From Burkholderiales bacterium (lineage in GTDB: Bacteria; Pseudomonadota; Gammaproteobacteria; Burkholderiales; Burkholderiaceae_C), in the NCBI GenBank assembly GCA_947372465.1, contig CANBTT010000014.1, positions 1-61,398 on the forward strand: a DNA stretch of 61,398 bases, written 5' to 3'. Below, piece after piece: positions 9,608-19,289 of this stretch. The notes under the pieces were generated by a model. That model did not search any database, was not told the DNA's origin, and saw nothing but the letters and a program-made list of their open reading frames with translations. Position numbers and translations under genes: made by a program. The number at the start of each line of letters is the position of its first letter. The first letter of the stretch is position 1.

Positions 9608-10825
9608 ATGGACAGCAGCACAACAAAGGCCCCCCAAACATTGCCCTACAGCGGGGTACGCGTGGTTGAGTTCACCCACATGGTCATGGGACCGACCTGT
9701 GGCATGTTGCTGGCCGACTTGGGTGCCGAAGTCATCAAAGTTGAGCACATCGGTCAAGGCAAACAAGGCGACTCCACCCGGGAGCTCAAGGGCTCTGGGG
9801 CGGGATTTTTTCCAATGTTCAATCGCAACAAAAAGAGCATTGCCTTGAACCTTCAAAGCCCTGAGGGCCTAGAAGCGGCGCTGAAACTGATTGAAACGGC
9901 CGATGTGATGAGTGAGAACTTCAAGCCCGGCACGATGAAAAAACTGGGCTTGGACTACGAGCACCTCAAAGCCTTGAACCCAAGACTGATCTACGTGAGC
10001 CACAAAGGCTTTTTACCAGGCCCCTACGACAACAGAACGGCCCTTGATGAGGTGGTGCAAATGATGGGTGGACTGGCCTACATGACCGGCCGCCCTGGTG
10101 ACCCACTTCGCGCGGGCTCCAGTGTCAACGACATCATGGGCGGACTCTTTGGCGCCATCGGTGTCATGGCCGCCTTGGCGCAACGACACACCACAGGGCT
10201 TGGCCAAGAGATACAAAGCGCCCTCTTTGAAAACAACGTGTTTTTGGTCGCGCAGCACATGATGCAGTTTGCCGTCACGGGTCAAGCGGCCGCCCCCATG
10301 CCCGCCAGAATTTCTGCCTGGGGCATCTACGATATTTTCAAAGTCAAAGGGGACGAACAAATCTTCTTGGCGGTGGTCACCGACACCGCTTGGGAGATCT
10401 TTTGCAAAGCGTTCAAGTTTGACGATCTGTTGAACGATGAGCGCCTCAAAACCAACAACCAGCGCGTGACACAACGCGCTTGGATGATGCCGACTTTGCG
10501 TGAACGCCTCTGTGACTTCAGCGCCAAAGAACTTGCTGCGCGATTTGAAGACTTTGGCCTGCCCTTTGCACCCATTACAAAACCTGAGGATTTGTTTGAA
10601 GACCCTCATCTGAACGCCAATGGCGGTCTGCAAGACATTGAGCTGCCCAACGGGAAAAAAACGAAGGCGGTGCTTTTGCCCTTCACCATGAATGGTCAAA
10701 GGTTGAACATCCGCCTGTCTCCACCCAAATTGGGCCAGCACAGTCGCGAGTTGTTAAAAGAGTTGGGCTACAGTGAAGAGGACATTTCCTCACTCACCCA
10801 ACTCAGCCCCCACAGAAAAGATTGA
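9608..10825 (+). CDS. class III CoA-transferase (CaiB/BaiF family)
   Basis: The 405-residue protein starts with the family pattern VRVVEFTHMVMGPTCGMLLADLGAEVIKVE. It has NRNKKSIALNL and the segment GSSVNDIMGGLFG containing the expected catalytic Asp. Family III enzymes move CoA between an acyl-CoA donor and a carboxylic acid through an enzyme-anhydride intermediate. The substrate cannot be told from sequence. A Bug-type binding protein follows after 6 bases; this CaiB plus Bug pairing is common in Burkholderiales and suggests activation of an imported organic acid (inference). Confidence 0.9.
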   Translation: MDSSTTKAPQTLPYSGVRVVEFTHMVMGPTCGMLLADLGAEVIKVEHIGQGKQGDSTRELKGSGAGFFPMFNRNKKSIALNLQSPEGLEAALKLIETADVMSENFKPGTMKKLGLDYEHLKALNPRLIYVSHKGFLPGPYDNRTALDEVVQMMGGLAYMTGRPGDPLRAGSSVNDIMGGLFGAIGVMAALAQRHTTGLGQEIQSALFENNVFLVAQHMMQFAVTGQAAAPMPARISAWGIYDIFKVKGDEQIFLAVVTDTAWEIFCKAFKFDDLLNDERLKTNNQRVTQRAWMMPTLRERLCDFSAKELAARFEDFGLPFAPITKPEDLFEDPHLNANGGLQDIELPNGKKTKAVLLPFTMNGQRLNIRLSPPKLGQHSRELLKELGYSEEDISSLTQLSPHRKD

Positions 10826-10831
10826 GGCCCC

Positions 10832-11812
10832 ATGAAAAAATGTGTCCTGGTGCTCTTGGGATGTTTGCTCCCGTGTTTGGCAACTCTTGACGCACTCGCT
10901 CAAAACAGCGCCTGGCCAGACAAGCCCATACGCATCATCGTCCCCTACACACCAGGAGGCGGCACAGACACGGTGACCCGTCAACTGGCCGAACGCATCG
11001 GTGCAGAACAAAAGTGGACCTTTCTGATCGACAACAAACCTGGCGGTGGCGGCAACATTGGACTGGATATCACGGCCAAGTCCAAAGCCGATGGCTATAC
11101 ACTGGCCATGGGACAAACAGCCAATCTGGCCATCAACCCTGCCGCCATGAGCAAGATGCCCTTTGACGCGCAAAAGGACCTCGTTGCCATTGCTTTGATC
11201 GCCGAGCAGCCCACCCTCTTGGTGGTCAACTCGAGCTCTAAGCTAAAGAATTTCAGCGATTTGATCAAGGCCGCAAGAAACAAAGACCCATTGCTCAAAC
11301 TCGCCTCAGCGGGGACCGGGACCGTTGGCCATTTGGCTGGCGAGTTGCTTGCAAAACGCGCCGAGTTCAAATTCCTCCATGTCCCCTACAAAGGCGCCGT
11401 TCCAGCCATCACAGACCTGCTGGGCGACCAAACCGATCTGATGTTTGCCACACCTCAAGCCGCCCTGGCTCTCATCAAGTCGGACAAACTTCGCGCGCTG
11501 GCCGTGAGCGGCTCAAAGCGTCTCGCGGTCTTGCCCGACACCCCGAGCATTGCGCAATCAGGGTATCCCAAGTTTCAAGCGCTTGACTGGAAAGTGTTGG
11601 TGGCGCCTAGCGGCACGCCCCAAGAGATCCTGCTAAAAATAAATATGGCCGCCGAGCGTGCCTTGAACCAAGCCAAATTCATCGATCTGCTTGAACAAGA
11701 GGGCAGTACACCTCTTGGTGGCAACTTGTCCAAAGTGGCCACCTACATCAAAGACGAGCAAGCTCTTTGGGCGCAAATCGTTCAAGCCGCCAATCTCCAA
11801 TTTGAACCCTGA
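10832..11812 (+). CDS. Bug/TctC-family periplasmic substrate-binding protein
   Basis: The 326-residue protein has a signal peptide (about 1-23, ending LDALA). The fold markers are WPDKPIRIIVPYTPGGGTD, KPGGGGNIG and FLHVPYKGAVPAITDLLGDQ. Members bind small carboxylates for tripartite tricarboxylate transport or signalling. No TctA/TctB membrane genes are in the window. It is probably co-transcribed with the CoA-transferase 6 bases upstream. The ligand is unknown. Confidence 0.9.
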   Translation: MKKCVLVLLGCLLPCLATLDALAQNSAWPDKPIRIIVPYTPGGGTDTVTRQLAERIGAEQKWTFLIDNKPGGGGNIGLDITAKSKADGYTLAMGQTANLAINPAAMSKMPFDAQKDLVAIALIAEQPTLLVVNSSSKLKNFSDLIKAARNKDPLLKLASAGTGTVGHLAGELLAKRAEFKFLHVPYKGAVPAITDLLGDQTDLMFATPQAALALIKSDKLRALAVSGSKRLAVLPDTPSIAQSGYPKFQALDWKVLVAPSGTPQEILLKINMAAERALNQAKFIDLLEQEGSTPLGGNLSKVATYIKDEQALWAQIVQAANLQFEP

Positions 11813-11875
11813 TCTGTTCTGAACGGCGTTGATGGCCCCTTGCACGCACAGCAACGGGCCGCTTGAAACAAACCA

Positions 11876-12490
11876 TCAATCAAACAAATCTTGCGTGGGG
11901 TGACTCGCTGTATAGAGTCCTCTGTTTTGATCTTCAATGCTGACGCTGCCAGGGCCTCTTACAACGGTGATCGACTGCCCCGCGCAAATCAGCCCTTCCT
12001 TGATCACTTTCAAATACCAACCCGATTTGCCCGACTGGCGCATGGCCTTGGCGGCCCCGCTGTAATTGAGTTTTACATTGAGCTTAAAGCACGGTTCTCG
12101 CAACTTGGTGACCTCCAACTGAGCCTCACCCATTGACCACCTGTCGCCAACAAACACCTGAGACTCAAGGCAGCCCTCAATGCTCAAATTTTCACCCAAA
12201 GATCCATGGCTCAACTGAGGTTTTGATTTTTTTGCCCTGAGCAGCAAGTCAGACCAAAAGTCGATGTGCTCAAGCGGGTAAGCATACAAGGCTTGGTCCA
12301 CGCCCCCGTGCAGTGGTTTTTCGTGTTGCTCATCCCCTGCAAGCCCCATGCGCCCCACAAAAACGAATTTTGGCTCCGAGAGACTGCTCACAGTTAACTT
12401 GTGAATGGCCGACTGCACACAACGCTCAGCACCATGGCCCGCATTGACCAAGGGCGCAACCCGACCCACTGAGATCGCAATCAATTTCAA
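11876..12490 (-). CDS. MOSC domain protein (YiiM-like)
   Basis: The 204 residues form a MOSC domain, related to the C-terminal domain of molybdenum cofactor sulfurases. Visible markers are FVGRMGLAGDEQHEKPLHGG, SHGSLGENLSIEG and the conserved cysteine in KLREPCFKLN. YiiM relatives act in N-hydroxylated-base detoxification using Mo cofactor; the exact role here is unknown. The start appears to be TTG at 12490 (MKLIAISVGRV), because an in-frame stop lies just upstream. The 284-base gap to oligopeptidase A holds no recognisable feature. Confidence 0.85.
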   Translation of the reverse strand: MKLIAISVGRVAPLVNAGHGAERCVQSAIHKLTVSSLSEPKFVFVGRMGLAGDEQHEKPLHGGVDQALYAYPLEHIDFWSDLLLRAKKSKPQLSHGSLGENLSIEGCLESQVFVGDRWSMGEAQLEVTKLREPCFKLNVKLNYSGAAKAMRQSGKSGWYLKVIKEGLICAGQSITVVRGPGSVSIEDQNRGLYTASHPTQDLFD

Positions 12491-12774
12491 TGTGTTTGCT
12501 CACATTTCATGACAAGTCAACCCTTCAAAGTTCAAAGCGTGCCGAGCACTTAAAGCGCTATTTTAAAACCTATCGACCCCAAAAGCCATGCGCCTGTGCA
12601 CAGGAGACAGATCCCCAAAAAAAACGCCCTCATCGCCCATTTCAAAAGCACCCAAGCGGCCCCTGGAAAAGGTGAACCGACCTTAAAAATCAAGGCGCAT
12701 CAATTGAGGAACATGGCCCAAGCCCTTGGCCTTGAGAGATAATTGAGCATTCAATCCATTGAACGCTCCTGAAC

Positions 12775-14832
12775 ATGTCAAACTTTGCCTCTGCACCCGA
12801 TACTGCGCTCATCGACTTCTCAGACCTTCCAAAATTCGATGCCATCCACGTCGCCGACATTGAGCCGAGCATCTCCTATTTGCTGACCCAGGCACAAAAG
12901 GCCTTGGAGGACGTCACATCACCGACCTTCCCCGCCAACTGGACTCAAATGACGCGAGTCTTGGACGTGCAGGTTGAAAAACTCAGCCGCGCATGGGGCG
13001 TCATCTCTCACTTGAACTCGGTGGCCGACAATGCCGAGCAACGCCTGGCCTACAACCTGATGCTGCCCAAAGTCACTGAATTTTGGACACAACTGGGTGC
13101 CAATGAAAAACTGTTCCAAAAGTACGAAGCGATCAACCAGTCCGAGCTGAACCTTGAACAAAAAAAAGCGCTGAACAATGCGCTCAGAAACTTCATCTTA
13201 AGTGGCGCCAAGTTGAAGGGCGAGAAAAAAATTCGCTTCGCCCAAATTCAAGAGCAGCAAGCCGCACTGACTCAAAAGTTCAGCGAAAATGTTTTGGACG
13301 CCACAGACAGCTGGTTTTATTTGGCGCAACTGCAAGAACTCGATGGTGCACCACAAGAGGTGATTGACGAGGCGAGAGAAGAGGCCAAAAGACACGCGCA
13401 AGAAGGTTACCGCTTGAACCTCAAAATGCCTTGCTATTTGCCCATCATGCAATACGCCAAGAGCGCCGAACTCAGGGCCCTGCTCTACAAGGCCTACGGC
13501 ACGCGGGCCTCTGACCAAGCACCCACTGAGGGCCTTCAATACGACAACTCAAAGATCATCAAAGAGATCTTGTCGCTTCGACACGAAGAAGCCCAATTGC
13601 TCGGCTTTGAGAATTTCTCTGCCCTTTCTCTTGAACCCAAAATGGCCAACTCACCCACTGAGGTGATTGCGTTCTTAAGGGACTTGGCGGCCAAGGCCAG
13701 ACCTTTTGCAACAAAAGATCTCGCTGAAATGCGCGCCTTTGCTCAAACCCTTGGCCTGAACGACCCGGCTCCCTCGGATTGGACCTTCATTGCAGAGCGC
13801 CTCAAAGAGCATCAATACGCCTTCAGTGACTTGGAAGTGAAGGCCTACTTTCCCTTTCCCAAAGTCTTGTCTGGTCTTTTTAAAATCATTGAAACTCTTT
13901 TTGAAGTCTGCATTGAGGCAGACAAGGCGCCCGTGTGGCACACAGATGTGAGCTTTTACAAGATTGTTCGCAACCATCAAACCATTGGACAGTTTTATTT
14001 GGACCCAAGCGCCAGGCAAAGCAAGCGCGGTGGGGCATGGATGGATGGGGTCAGGAGCCGTTGGCTCAGACCAGACAACGCCCAACTCCAAACGCCAGTG
14101 GCCTACTTGGTGTGCAATTTCGCCAAAGGCCAAGGCGATCAAGCCGCCCTTCTCACCCACGACGATGTGATCACTTTGTTTCATGAGTTTGGTCACGGCT
14201 TGCACCACATGCTCACCACCGTCAATGAGCAAGATGTGTCTGGCATTGGTGGGGTTGAATGGGACGCGGTCGAGCTGCCCAGTCAATTCATGGAGAATTT
14301 TTGTTGGGAATGGTCGGTGCTCAAACACATGAGCGCTCACCATCAAACGGGCGAGGTGATGCCCAAGGCCTTGTTTGACAAGATGCTCGCGGCCAAAAAC
14401 TTTCAAAGTGGCCTGCAAACGCTTAGACAGGTGGAGTTCTCACTCTTTGACATGTTGATCCATGCGCAAGACAAAGAGGACGTTGACTTCATGGCCATTC
14501 AGCACGCGGTTAAAGCAGAGGTGGCCTTGATTCAAAGCCCACCCTGGAGCAGAACGCCCCACAGCTTTGGTCACATCTTCGCTGGCGGCTACGCCGCGGG
14601 CTACTACAGCTACAAATGGGCCGAGGTGTTGAGCTCGGATGCCTACGCTGCATTTGAAGAAACCATGAGCGAATCGGGCGAACTCAACCCGCTCATGGGC
14701 AGCAAATTCCGCAAGGAAATCCTAGAGGTCGGCGGCAGCCGAGAGGCGATGGCGTCCTTCATTGCATTTCGAGGTCGTGAGCCCAACATTGAGGCCTTGC
14801 TTCGCCACCAAGGCATGCTTGAGAGCCACTAA
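12775..14832 (+). CDS. prlC: oligopeptidase A (M3 zinc metallopeptidase)
   Basis: Cytosolic peptidase that degrades short peptides, including cleaved signal peptides. The 685 residues match family length. The zinc motif HEFGH starts at about His470 (HEFGHGLHHML), with the downstream glutamate ligand in SGIGGVEWDAVELPSQ. The C-terminal GHIFAGGYAAGYYSYKWAEV is typical. The N-terminal DLPKFDAIHVADIEPSI matches PrlC rather than Dcp. A GCCCCC/GGGGGC stem at about 14834-14861 follows the stop and may end the transcript. Confidence 0.95.
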   Translation: MSNFASAPDTALIDFSDLPKFDAIHVADIEPSISYLLTQAQKALEDVTSPTFPANWTQMTRVLDVQVEKLSRAWGVISHLNSVADNAEQRLAYNLMLPKVTEFWTQLGANEKLFQKYEAINQSELNLEQKKALNNALRNFILSGAKLKGEKKIRFAQIQEQQAALTQKFSENVLDATDSWFYLAQLQELDGAPQEVIDEAREEAKRHAQEGYRLNLKMPCYLPIMQYAKSAELRALLYKAYGTRASDQAPTEGLQYDNSKIIKEILSLRHEEAQLLGFENFSALSLEPKMANSPTEVIAFLRDLAAKARPFATKDLAEMRAFAQTLGLNDPAPSDWTFIAERLKEHQYAFSDLEVKAYFPFPKVLSGLFKIIETLFEVCIEADKAPVWHTDVSFYKIVRNHQTIGQFYLDPSARQSKRGGAWMDGVRSRWLRPDNAQLQTPVAYLVCNFAKGQGDQAALLTHDDVITLFHEFGHGLHHMLTTVNEQDVSGIGGVEWDAVELPSQFMENFCWEWSVLKHMSAHHQTGEVMPKALFDKMLAAKNFQSGLQTLRQVEFSLFDMLIHAQDKEDVDFMAIQHAVKAEVALIQSPPWSRTPHSFGHIFAGGYAAGYYSYKWAEVLSSDAYAAFEETMSESGELNPLMGSKFRKEILEVGGSREAMASFIAFRGREPNIEALLRHQGMLESH

Positions 14833-14873
14833 AGCCCCCTGAAAAACGCTTGAGCGGGGGGCCCTGCCACCTG

Positions 14874-14901
14874 AGGGCTCAGGGCTCAGGGCTCAGGGCT
14901 C
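14874..14901. repeat. heptanucleotide tandem repeat, four copies
   Basis: Four perfect direct copies of AGGGCTC, with a degenerate fifth unit (AAGCCTC). The array lies between the prlC stop and the end of the minus-strand small gene, and that gene's TGA falls in the first copy it meets. Copy-number change would therefore not alter the protein. Slipped-strand origin is likely. Confidence 0.85.
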
Positions 14902-15150
14902 AAGCCTCAAATCCCTCACGGTGCGCACACGCCAAAATTCAGCGGCTGCGACAAAACCCTCCCACACACAGCCCTGGCAAGCTCTGCCACAACAAGCCTT
15001 GGGCTCGGGCGGGGGCGGTCGAATCTGAACACCCAGCGCCAGACCCATGTCCTCCAAAATACCAAAGAGCTCGCGGGCTTGTTGAGCATTTTGTATGACC
15101 CGAAAGACACGAGGATCAAAACTCAATGGTCCTGACCCCGTCAACGCCAC
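14893..15150 (-). CDS. small oxidoreductase-like domain protein
   Basis: The 85-residue frame carries PPPPEPKACCGRACQGCVWE, the Pro stretch plus CC-x3-C-x2-C-x-W pattern of the oxidoreductase-like domain (Pfam PF09791) seen in small bacterial proteins and in fungal/animal Oxld1. The four cysteines suggest metal binding or redox chemistry; the function is unknown. If it starts at the ATG at 15150 it overlaps the end of rpiA by 35 bases. A shorter start at 15048 (MGLALGV) keeps the whole motif. It is probably co-transcribed with rpiA. Confidence 0.65.
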   Translation of the reverse strand: MALTGSGPLSFDPRVFRVIQNAQQARELFGILEDMGLALGVQIRPPPPEPKACCGRACQGCVWEGFVAAAEFWRVRTVRDLRLEP

Positions 15151-15829
15151 CGATCAAGCACACAGACGCTTTTTGATGTGCAAAAACACCCACCGTGATG
15201 ACGCCTGGCCACTGATTGACCATGCTCTCAAACGCCAAAGGGTCGGTGATCTGCAGACCCTTGACATCCAAAATGTGTTGCTGATTGTCGGTCAGCAAGG
15301 GCTTGCCGTCCTTTAAACGCACATGGGCTTGTCCACCGAGCGCTTTGAATTGTTCAATGAGCTTGGGCGCGGCCATGGGGATGATTTCAACGGGCAAGGG
15401 AAAAGCGCCAAGGGTGGTGACCCACTTGCTTTGGTCCACGATGCAGATGAAGGATTTGGACTGAGCGGCAACAATCTTTTCACGGGTGAGTGCAGCTCCC
15501 CCTCCCTTGATCATGAAGCCATGGTGATCAATTTCATCTGCCCCATCGACATACACATCCAACTGAGGGACTTCTTCGCTTGAGAGGACCCGGATACCCA
15601 GTGCTTGAAGGCGCTTGGTGGAGGCCTGGGAACTCGACACCGTGCCCTTGATGGACAGGCCCGATTTGGCCATGGCGTCGATAAAGAAATTGACCGTGGA
15701 GCCCGTTCCCACACCCACCCACGTTTGGGGCTTGAGCAGTTGAACTGCTTTTTCTGCCACCATGGCCTTCAATTGATCTTGGCTTGATAATGAACTCAAC
15801 GGCTCACCCCCTCTGTTTGTTTCATACAA
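15116..15829 (-). CDS. rpiA: ribose-5-phosphate isomerase A
   Basis: Interconverts ribose 5-phosphate and ribulose 5-phosphate in the pentose phosphate pathway. Markers are VGVGTGSTVNFFIDAM (phosphate loop), DVYVDGADEIDHHGFMIKGG (catalytic Asp region) and the conserved KGGGAALTREKI. The end matches family ends (GGVDGVRTI). No ATG fits the start: TTG at 15829 gives 237 residues, and TTG at 15799, preceded by GGGGGTGAG, gives 227 and is closer to usual length. Either is possible. Divergent from pyrD. Confidence 0.93.
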   Translation of the reverse strand: MYETNRGGEPLSSLSSQDQLKAMVAEKAVQLLKPQTWVGVGTGSTVNFFIDAMAKSGLSIKGTVSSSQASTKRLQALGIRVLSSEEVPQLDVYVDGADEIDHHGFMIKGGGAALTREKIVAAQSKSFICIVDQSKWVTTLGAFPLPVEIIPMAAPKLIEQFKALGGQAHVRLKDGKPLLTDNQQHILDVKGLQITDPLAFESMVNQWPGVITVGVFAHQKASVCLIGGVDGVRTIEF

Positions 15830-15905
15830 TACAGGCTTCTTTGTAAAAAAACCGTGTCTCTCAAACGCGCCATGGCGCTTTGACTCATCAAGGTAGTTTA
15901 GCCCT

Positions 15906-17009
15906 ATGCTGTTGCCCTATTCCCTCATGCGCCCATTATTTTTCTCCTTCGATGCGGAAAAGGTTCATGATTTCACATTGAGAACGCTGAAATTCACGCA
16001 AAACACTTGGGCGGGGCGAAGCTTTCTTTCGCAACCCTTGGTCAATGACCCCATCCAATTGATGGGGCTTGAATTTCCAAACCGCGTGGGCTTGGCCGCT
16101 GGGCTAGACAAAAATGCCAGCGCCATTGATGCCTTTGCCTCGATGGGATTTGGTCACATTGAAGTCGGCACCGTGACGCCCCTGCCCCAAGAAGGCAATG
16201 CCAAACCCAGGATCTTTCGAATAGAAGACGCACAGGCCCTCATCAACCGTTTGGGCTTCAACAACAAAGGGGTGGAGGTCTTTTTAGACAATGTGCAAAA
16301 GGCTCAGATCAAAACCCATCCAAAACGCCGTGCTGTGCCCATGGTGCTGGGTCTGAACATTGGCAAGAACGCCATCACTCCGATTGAGAGCGCAACGCAA
16401 GACTACCTCAAAGCCTTTGAATCGGTCTACCCCCACGCGGATTACGTAACGGTGAACATTTCAAGCCCGAACACCAAAAATTTGCGCAGTCTTCAGTCCG
16501 ACGAGGCCTTGGACGCTTTGATGGGGGCACTTCAAGCGCACAGAGAAATTCTTCAGGCCAGACACGGCAAACGCGTGCCCTTGCTGATCAAAATTGCACC
16601 CGACTTGAATGCCGAACAAATTCTCCTTTTGGCGAGCACCTTCAAAAAACATTGCCCCACAGATCAAAGCGCCAAGCAAGGCAGTTGGGGCATCATCTCC
16701 TCCAACACCACCTTGTCGCGCAGTGGGGTTGAGGGGCTTGCCAGCGCCCAAGAGATGGGCGGACTCTCAGGCGCGCCACTCTTGGGCCCCAGCAATGCCG
16801 TCTTGTCTCAACTCAGACAGGCCATGGGGCCGCATTTCCCCATCATTGGGGTCGGGGGCATCATGAGCGGGGAAGATGCCCTGCTAAAAATCAGCTCGGG
16901 GGCTGATATGGTTCAAATCTACAGCGGCTTGATCTACAAGGGCCCCAAACTCGTGAATGAAATTGCTCAGACCTTGAAAGAGCAAAAGGCGCCAGCCCCT
17001 TCGCTCTAA
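15906..17009 (+). CDS. pyrD: dihydroorotate dehydrogenase (quinone), class 2
   Basis: Membrane-associated flavoenzyme of pyrimidine synthesis that passes electrons to ubiquinone. The 367 residues have the class 2 N-terminal helix ([18 protein letters not shown]), [13 protein letters not shown], the catalytic Ser in [14 protein letters not shown] (about Ser187), IKIAPDL, SNTTLSR and the FMN-phosphate loop [11 protein letters not shown]. Convergent with the phasin gene; a strong hairpin lies between them. Confidence 0.97.
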   Translation: MLLPYSLMRPLFFSFDAEKVHDFTLRTLKFTQNTWAGRSFLSQPLVNDPIQLMGLEFPNRVGLAAGLDKNASAIDAFASMGFGHIEVGTVTPLPQEGNAKPRIFRIEDAQALINRLGFNNKGVEVFLDNVQKAQIKTHPKRRAVPMVLGLNIGKNAITPIESATQDYLKAFESVYPHADYVTVNISSPNTKNLRSLQSDEALDALMGALQAHREILQARHGKRVPLLIKIAPDLNAEQILLLASTFKKHCPTDQSAKQGSWGIISSNTTLSRSGVEGLASAQEMGGLSGAPLLGPSNAVLSQLRQAMGPHFPIIGVGGIMSGEDALLKISSGADMVQIYSGLIYKGPKLVNEIAQTLKEQKAPAPSL

Positions 17010-17083
17010 ATAGGCCAAAGCCCTCCCTGCTGCGCCAAGGCACGCTTGGCCTTTGCACGATGTTTGTCGCTCTCAAATGGCAA

Positions 17084-17117
17084 AGAGCCCCAAGCGCACA
17101 CCGGCGTTTGAGGCTCT
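17084..17117. terminator. bidirectional hairpin between pyrD and phasin gene
   Basis: Outer stem AGAGCC/GGCTCT and inner stem CAAGCGC/GGCGTTTG (with G-T pairs) enclose a short loop. On the plus strand CTCTTTC follows. It lies between convergent genes and can serve both. A second short stem, GCCAAG/CTTGGC, is at 17034-17050. Confidence 0.6.
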
Positions 17118-17144
17118 CTCTTTCACCAACGGGGAAAGAATTGT

Positions 17145-17693
17145 TTATTTTTTCTTTGCCGCCGTTTTGCCAACGTTCATGGCGTTTGCAGACATTGTTT
17201 TGACATTGCTGTCGACCATGTCAGTGGCTTGCTTCACGGCTTTTTGAACCGATTCCAATGCATTCGTCCCAGCGCTCACGGCCGTTTTAAAGGCAGCAAC
17301 GGCGCTTTCAGAACCAGCCGGGGCATTTTTAGACATGTTGTCAAACATCTCTTGATAGAGCTGTTGGCTTTTTGCAAACTGAGCCTCCACCACTGAGCTC
17401 GCGTCTTGGCCTGAGGAGCTTGCGATTTCGTACAAATGACGGTTGTAGGTCACCATCTTTTCAGCCAAGGGCTGAAACAAGCTGGCTTGCATGGACAGCA
17501 AATCTTGCGCGTCCTTTACGCTCAACACGGTTTGAGCGTTGGTGTGGCTGTCAGACAAGGCTGACTTGGCAGCGGCCATGTTGAGTTCAATCAACTGCTC
17601 AACGCCAGCGAAGGCTTTGCTGGTCAATCCCACCAAAGTCTCTAAGTTAGACTTGTTGGCCGCCACAATTTGTTCAGGGGTTAAATTCATCAT
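17145..17693 (-). CDS. phasin family protein
   Basis: Small amphipathic helical protein coating polyhydroxyalkanoate granules. About 182 residues from the ATG at 17693, which follows GGAGAC at good spacing; a longer in-frame start at 17744 has no comparable site. Phasin markers are [20 protein letters not shown], the [16 protein letters not shown] segment and the long coiled region ending [12 protein letters not shown] synthase is not in the window. Implies that the organism stores PHA. Confidence 0.92.
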   Translation of the reverse strand: MMNLTPEQIVAANKSNLETLVGLTSKAFAGVEQLIELNMAAAKSALSDSHTNAQTVLSVKDAQDLLSMQASLFQPLAEKMVTYNRHLYEIASSSGQDASSVVEAQFAKSQQLYQEMFDNMSKNAPAGSESAVAAFKTAVSAGTNALESVQKAVKQATDMVDSNVKTMSANAMNVGKTAAKKK

Positions 17694-17893
17694 CGAAGTC
17701 TCCAAAATATTAGTTAAAGAATCATTGAAAAGGTTAAAATTCAAGCTTGTTGCATCGCAATATGGTCACAGTATAGGCTTGTGAACCCATCAATCATTGA
17801 TTTAACTCCCTGTTGCGCGCCTCTTTAGAGTCCGTTTTCTAATTTTTTAGGGCACTTTTCCACAAAGTTCCCTTTCTGAAAAGCCCGTCTTTC

Positions 17894-19114
17894 ATGTCCA
17901 ATGCATCCCGTCCTGTGATTGATCCAGCCACCAAGCAGGCCATTTTGCAATTGTCGTTTGCCACTTTTGCCAGCATGACCATCCAACGTTTGTGCGACCC
18001 CATGTTGCCCGAGCTGTCACACAGCTTTGATGTGAGTCGCAGTCAAGCCGCGCAGGTCATCTCCTACTTTGCAGTGACCTACGGTTTGATGCAAATTTTC
18101 TTTGGGCCCCTGGGGGACAAGTATGGAAAATACAAGGTGTTGGCGTGGGCAACGGTGGGTTGCAGTGTGGGCTGCCTTGGCAGTGCCTTGGCCTATGACT
18201 TGCCATTTTTGGTTTTTTGCAGAATCTTGACCGCCACCTGCACGGCCGCCATCATTCCCTTGGGCCTGGCCTGGGTGGGTGACTCGGTGGACTACACCAT
18301 CCGCCAAGCCACTTTGGCTCAGGTGGGGCTTGGGTCCACCATGGGCCTGGTGGCGGGCCAACTGTTTGGCGGTTTGATCACAGACACCTTGGGTTGGCGC
18401 TGGGCGTTTGCAATGGTGGGCATTTTATTTTTTGTCGTGGGCAGCGTGCTTCTTAGGAACCCCATCGCGAAACTGCAGCACGCGCACCAAGATGGCCCCC
18501 TTGGAGACGGGCGCTTGTCATTTTTTAAAAATGCAAGCTTTGTGTTTGCCAAGCAGCGGCCTCGACGAATACTGGCCTGTATCTGTTTGGAAGGCACGTT
18601 TGCCTTTGGTGCCATTGCCATTTCTGCAACGCACTTGCATGACCACCATGGCTTGGCCGTTTCTTGGGCCGGCGCAATTGTCGCCCTGTTTGGCATTGGA
18701 GGCGTGAGTTATATGGCTTTGGCCACTCGGCTCATCCCTCTTTTGGGTGAGTCGGGTTTGGTGCGCACAGGTGCCCTGATCTTTGGTGTGTCTTATCTTG
18801 TGATCGGTTTTTCACCCCATTGGGGCTTTGATGTCTTTGCCTTCATTGGGGCTGGTTTTGGCTTCTTTATGTTTCACAACACCATGCAAGTCCATGCCAC
18901 TCAGATGGCCCCTGAGGTCAGAGGCACCAGCATGGCCCTCTTTGCGGCCATCCTCTTTGCGGGTCAATCGGTTGGCGTTATGCTTTGCACCGCACTCACA
19001 GCAGTGATTTCCTCGTCTTGGGTCTTGCTCTTGATGGGGCTGGCTTTGGCGCTTTTGGGTTGGGTGTTTCCCATCTTGATCGATCCCCATAAAATGAGCG
19101 CAAAGGGCCTTTGA
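17894..19114 (+). CDS. MFS transporter
   Basis: The 406 residues have about 12 predicted membrane segments and a central loop. The loop 2-3 motif GPLGDKYGKYKVL is the MFS motif A (G-x3-D-x-G-x-K/R). Other landmarks are LGWRWAFAMVGILFF and FHNTMQVHATQMAPEVRGTSMALFA. It looks like a drug/H+ antiporter or sugar-efflux type; the substrate is unknown. A single-gene unit with no linked regulator. Confidence 0.85.
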   Translation: MSNASRPVIDPATKQAILQLSFATFASMTIQRLCDPMLPELSHSFDVSRSQAAQVISYFAVTYGLMQIFFGPLGDKYGKYKVLAWATVGCSVGCLGSALAYDLPFLVFCRILTATCTAAIIPLGLAWVGDSVDYTIRQATLAQVGLGSTMGLVAGQLFGGLITDTLGWRWAFAMVGILFFVVGSVLLRNPIAKLQHAHQDGPLGDGRLSFFKNASFVFAKQRPRRILACICLEGTFAFGAIAISATHLHDHHGLAVSWAGAIVALFGIGGVSYMALATRLIPLLGESGLVRTGALIFGVSYLVIGFSPHWGFDVFAFIGAGFGFFMFHNTMQVHATQMAPEVRGTSMALFAAILFAGQSVGVMLCTALTAVISSSWVLLLMGLALALLGWVFPILIDPHKMSAKGL

Positions 19115-19289
19115 CAAACAAGACAAGCAAGGCAGAAGCGACAGCGGCCTCAAAAAAAAACACCATTGACACTGTTTTTATGACATGCGACAGCTCACCT
19201 TTGAGCTTAAACTTTGGCTCAATATTCCTTGAACCCACTCTTTAAAGCACACGCAAAAGACACTCGCCTCACTCTCACTGAAAGTCGCC

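Noticed and set aside
10013-10741. Minus-strand open frame (242 codons) inside the CoA-transferase gene
   Set aside because: Antisense shadow with no family resemblance.
13675-14418. Minus-strand open frame (247 codons) inside prlC
   Set aside because: Antisense to the M3 peptidase catalytic region; no motif.
14874-14901. CRISPR-like array
   Set aside because: The 7-base units are contiguous, with no spacers and no cas genes.
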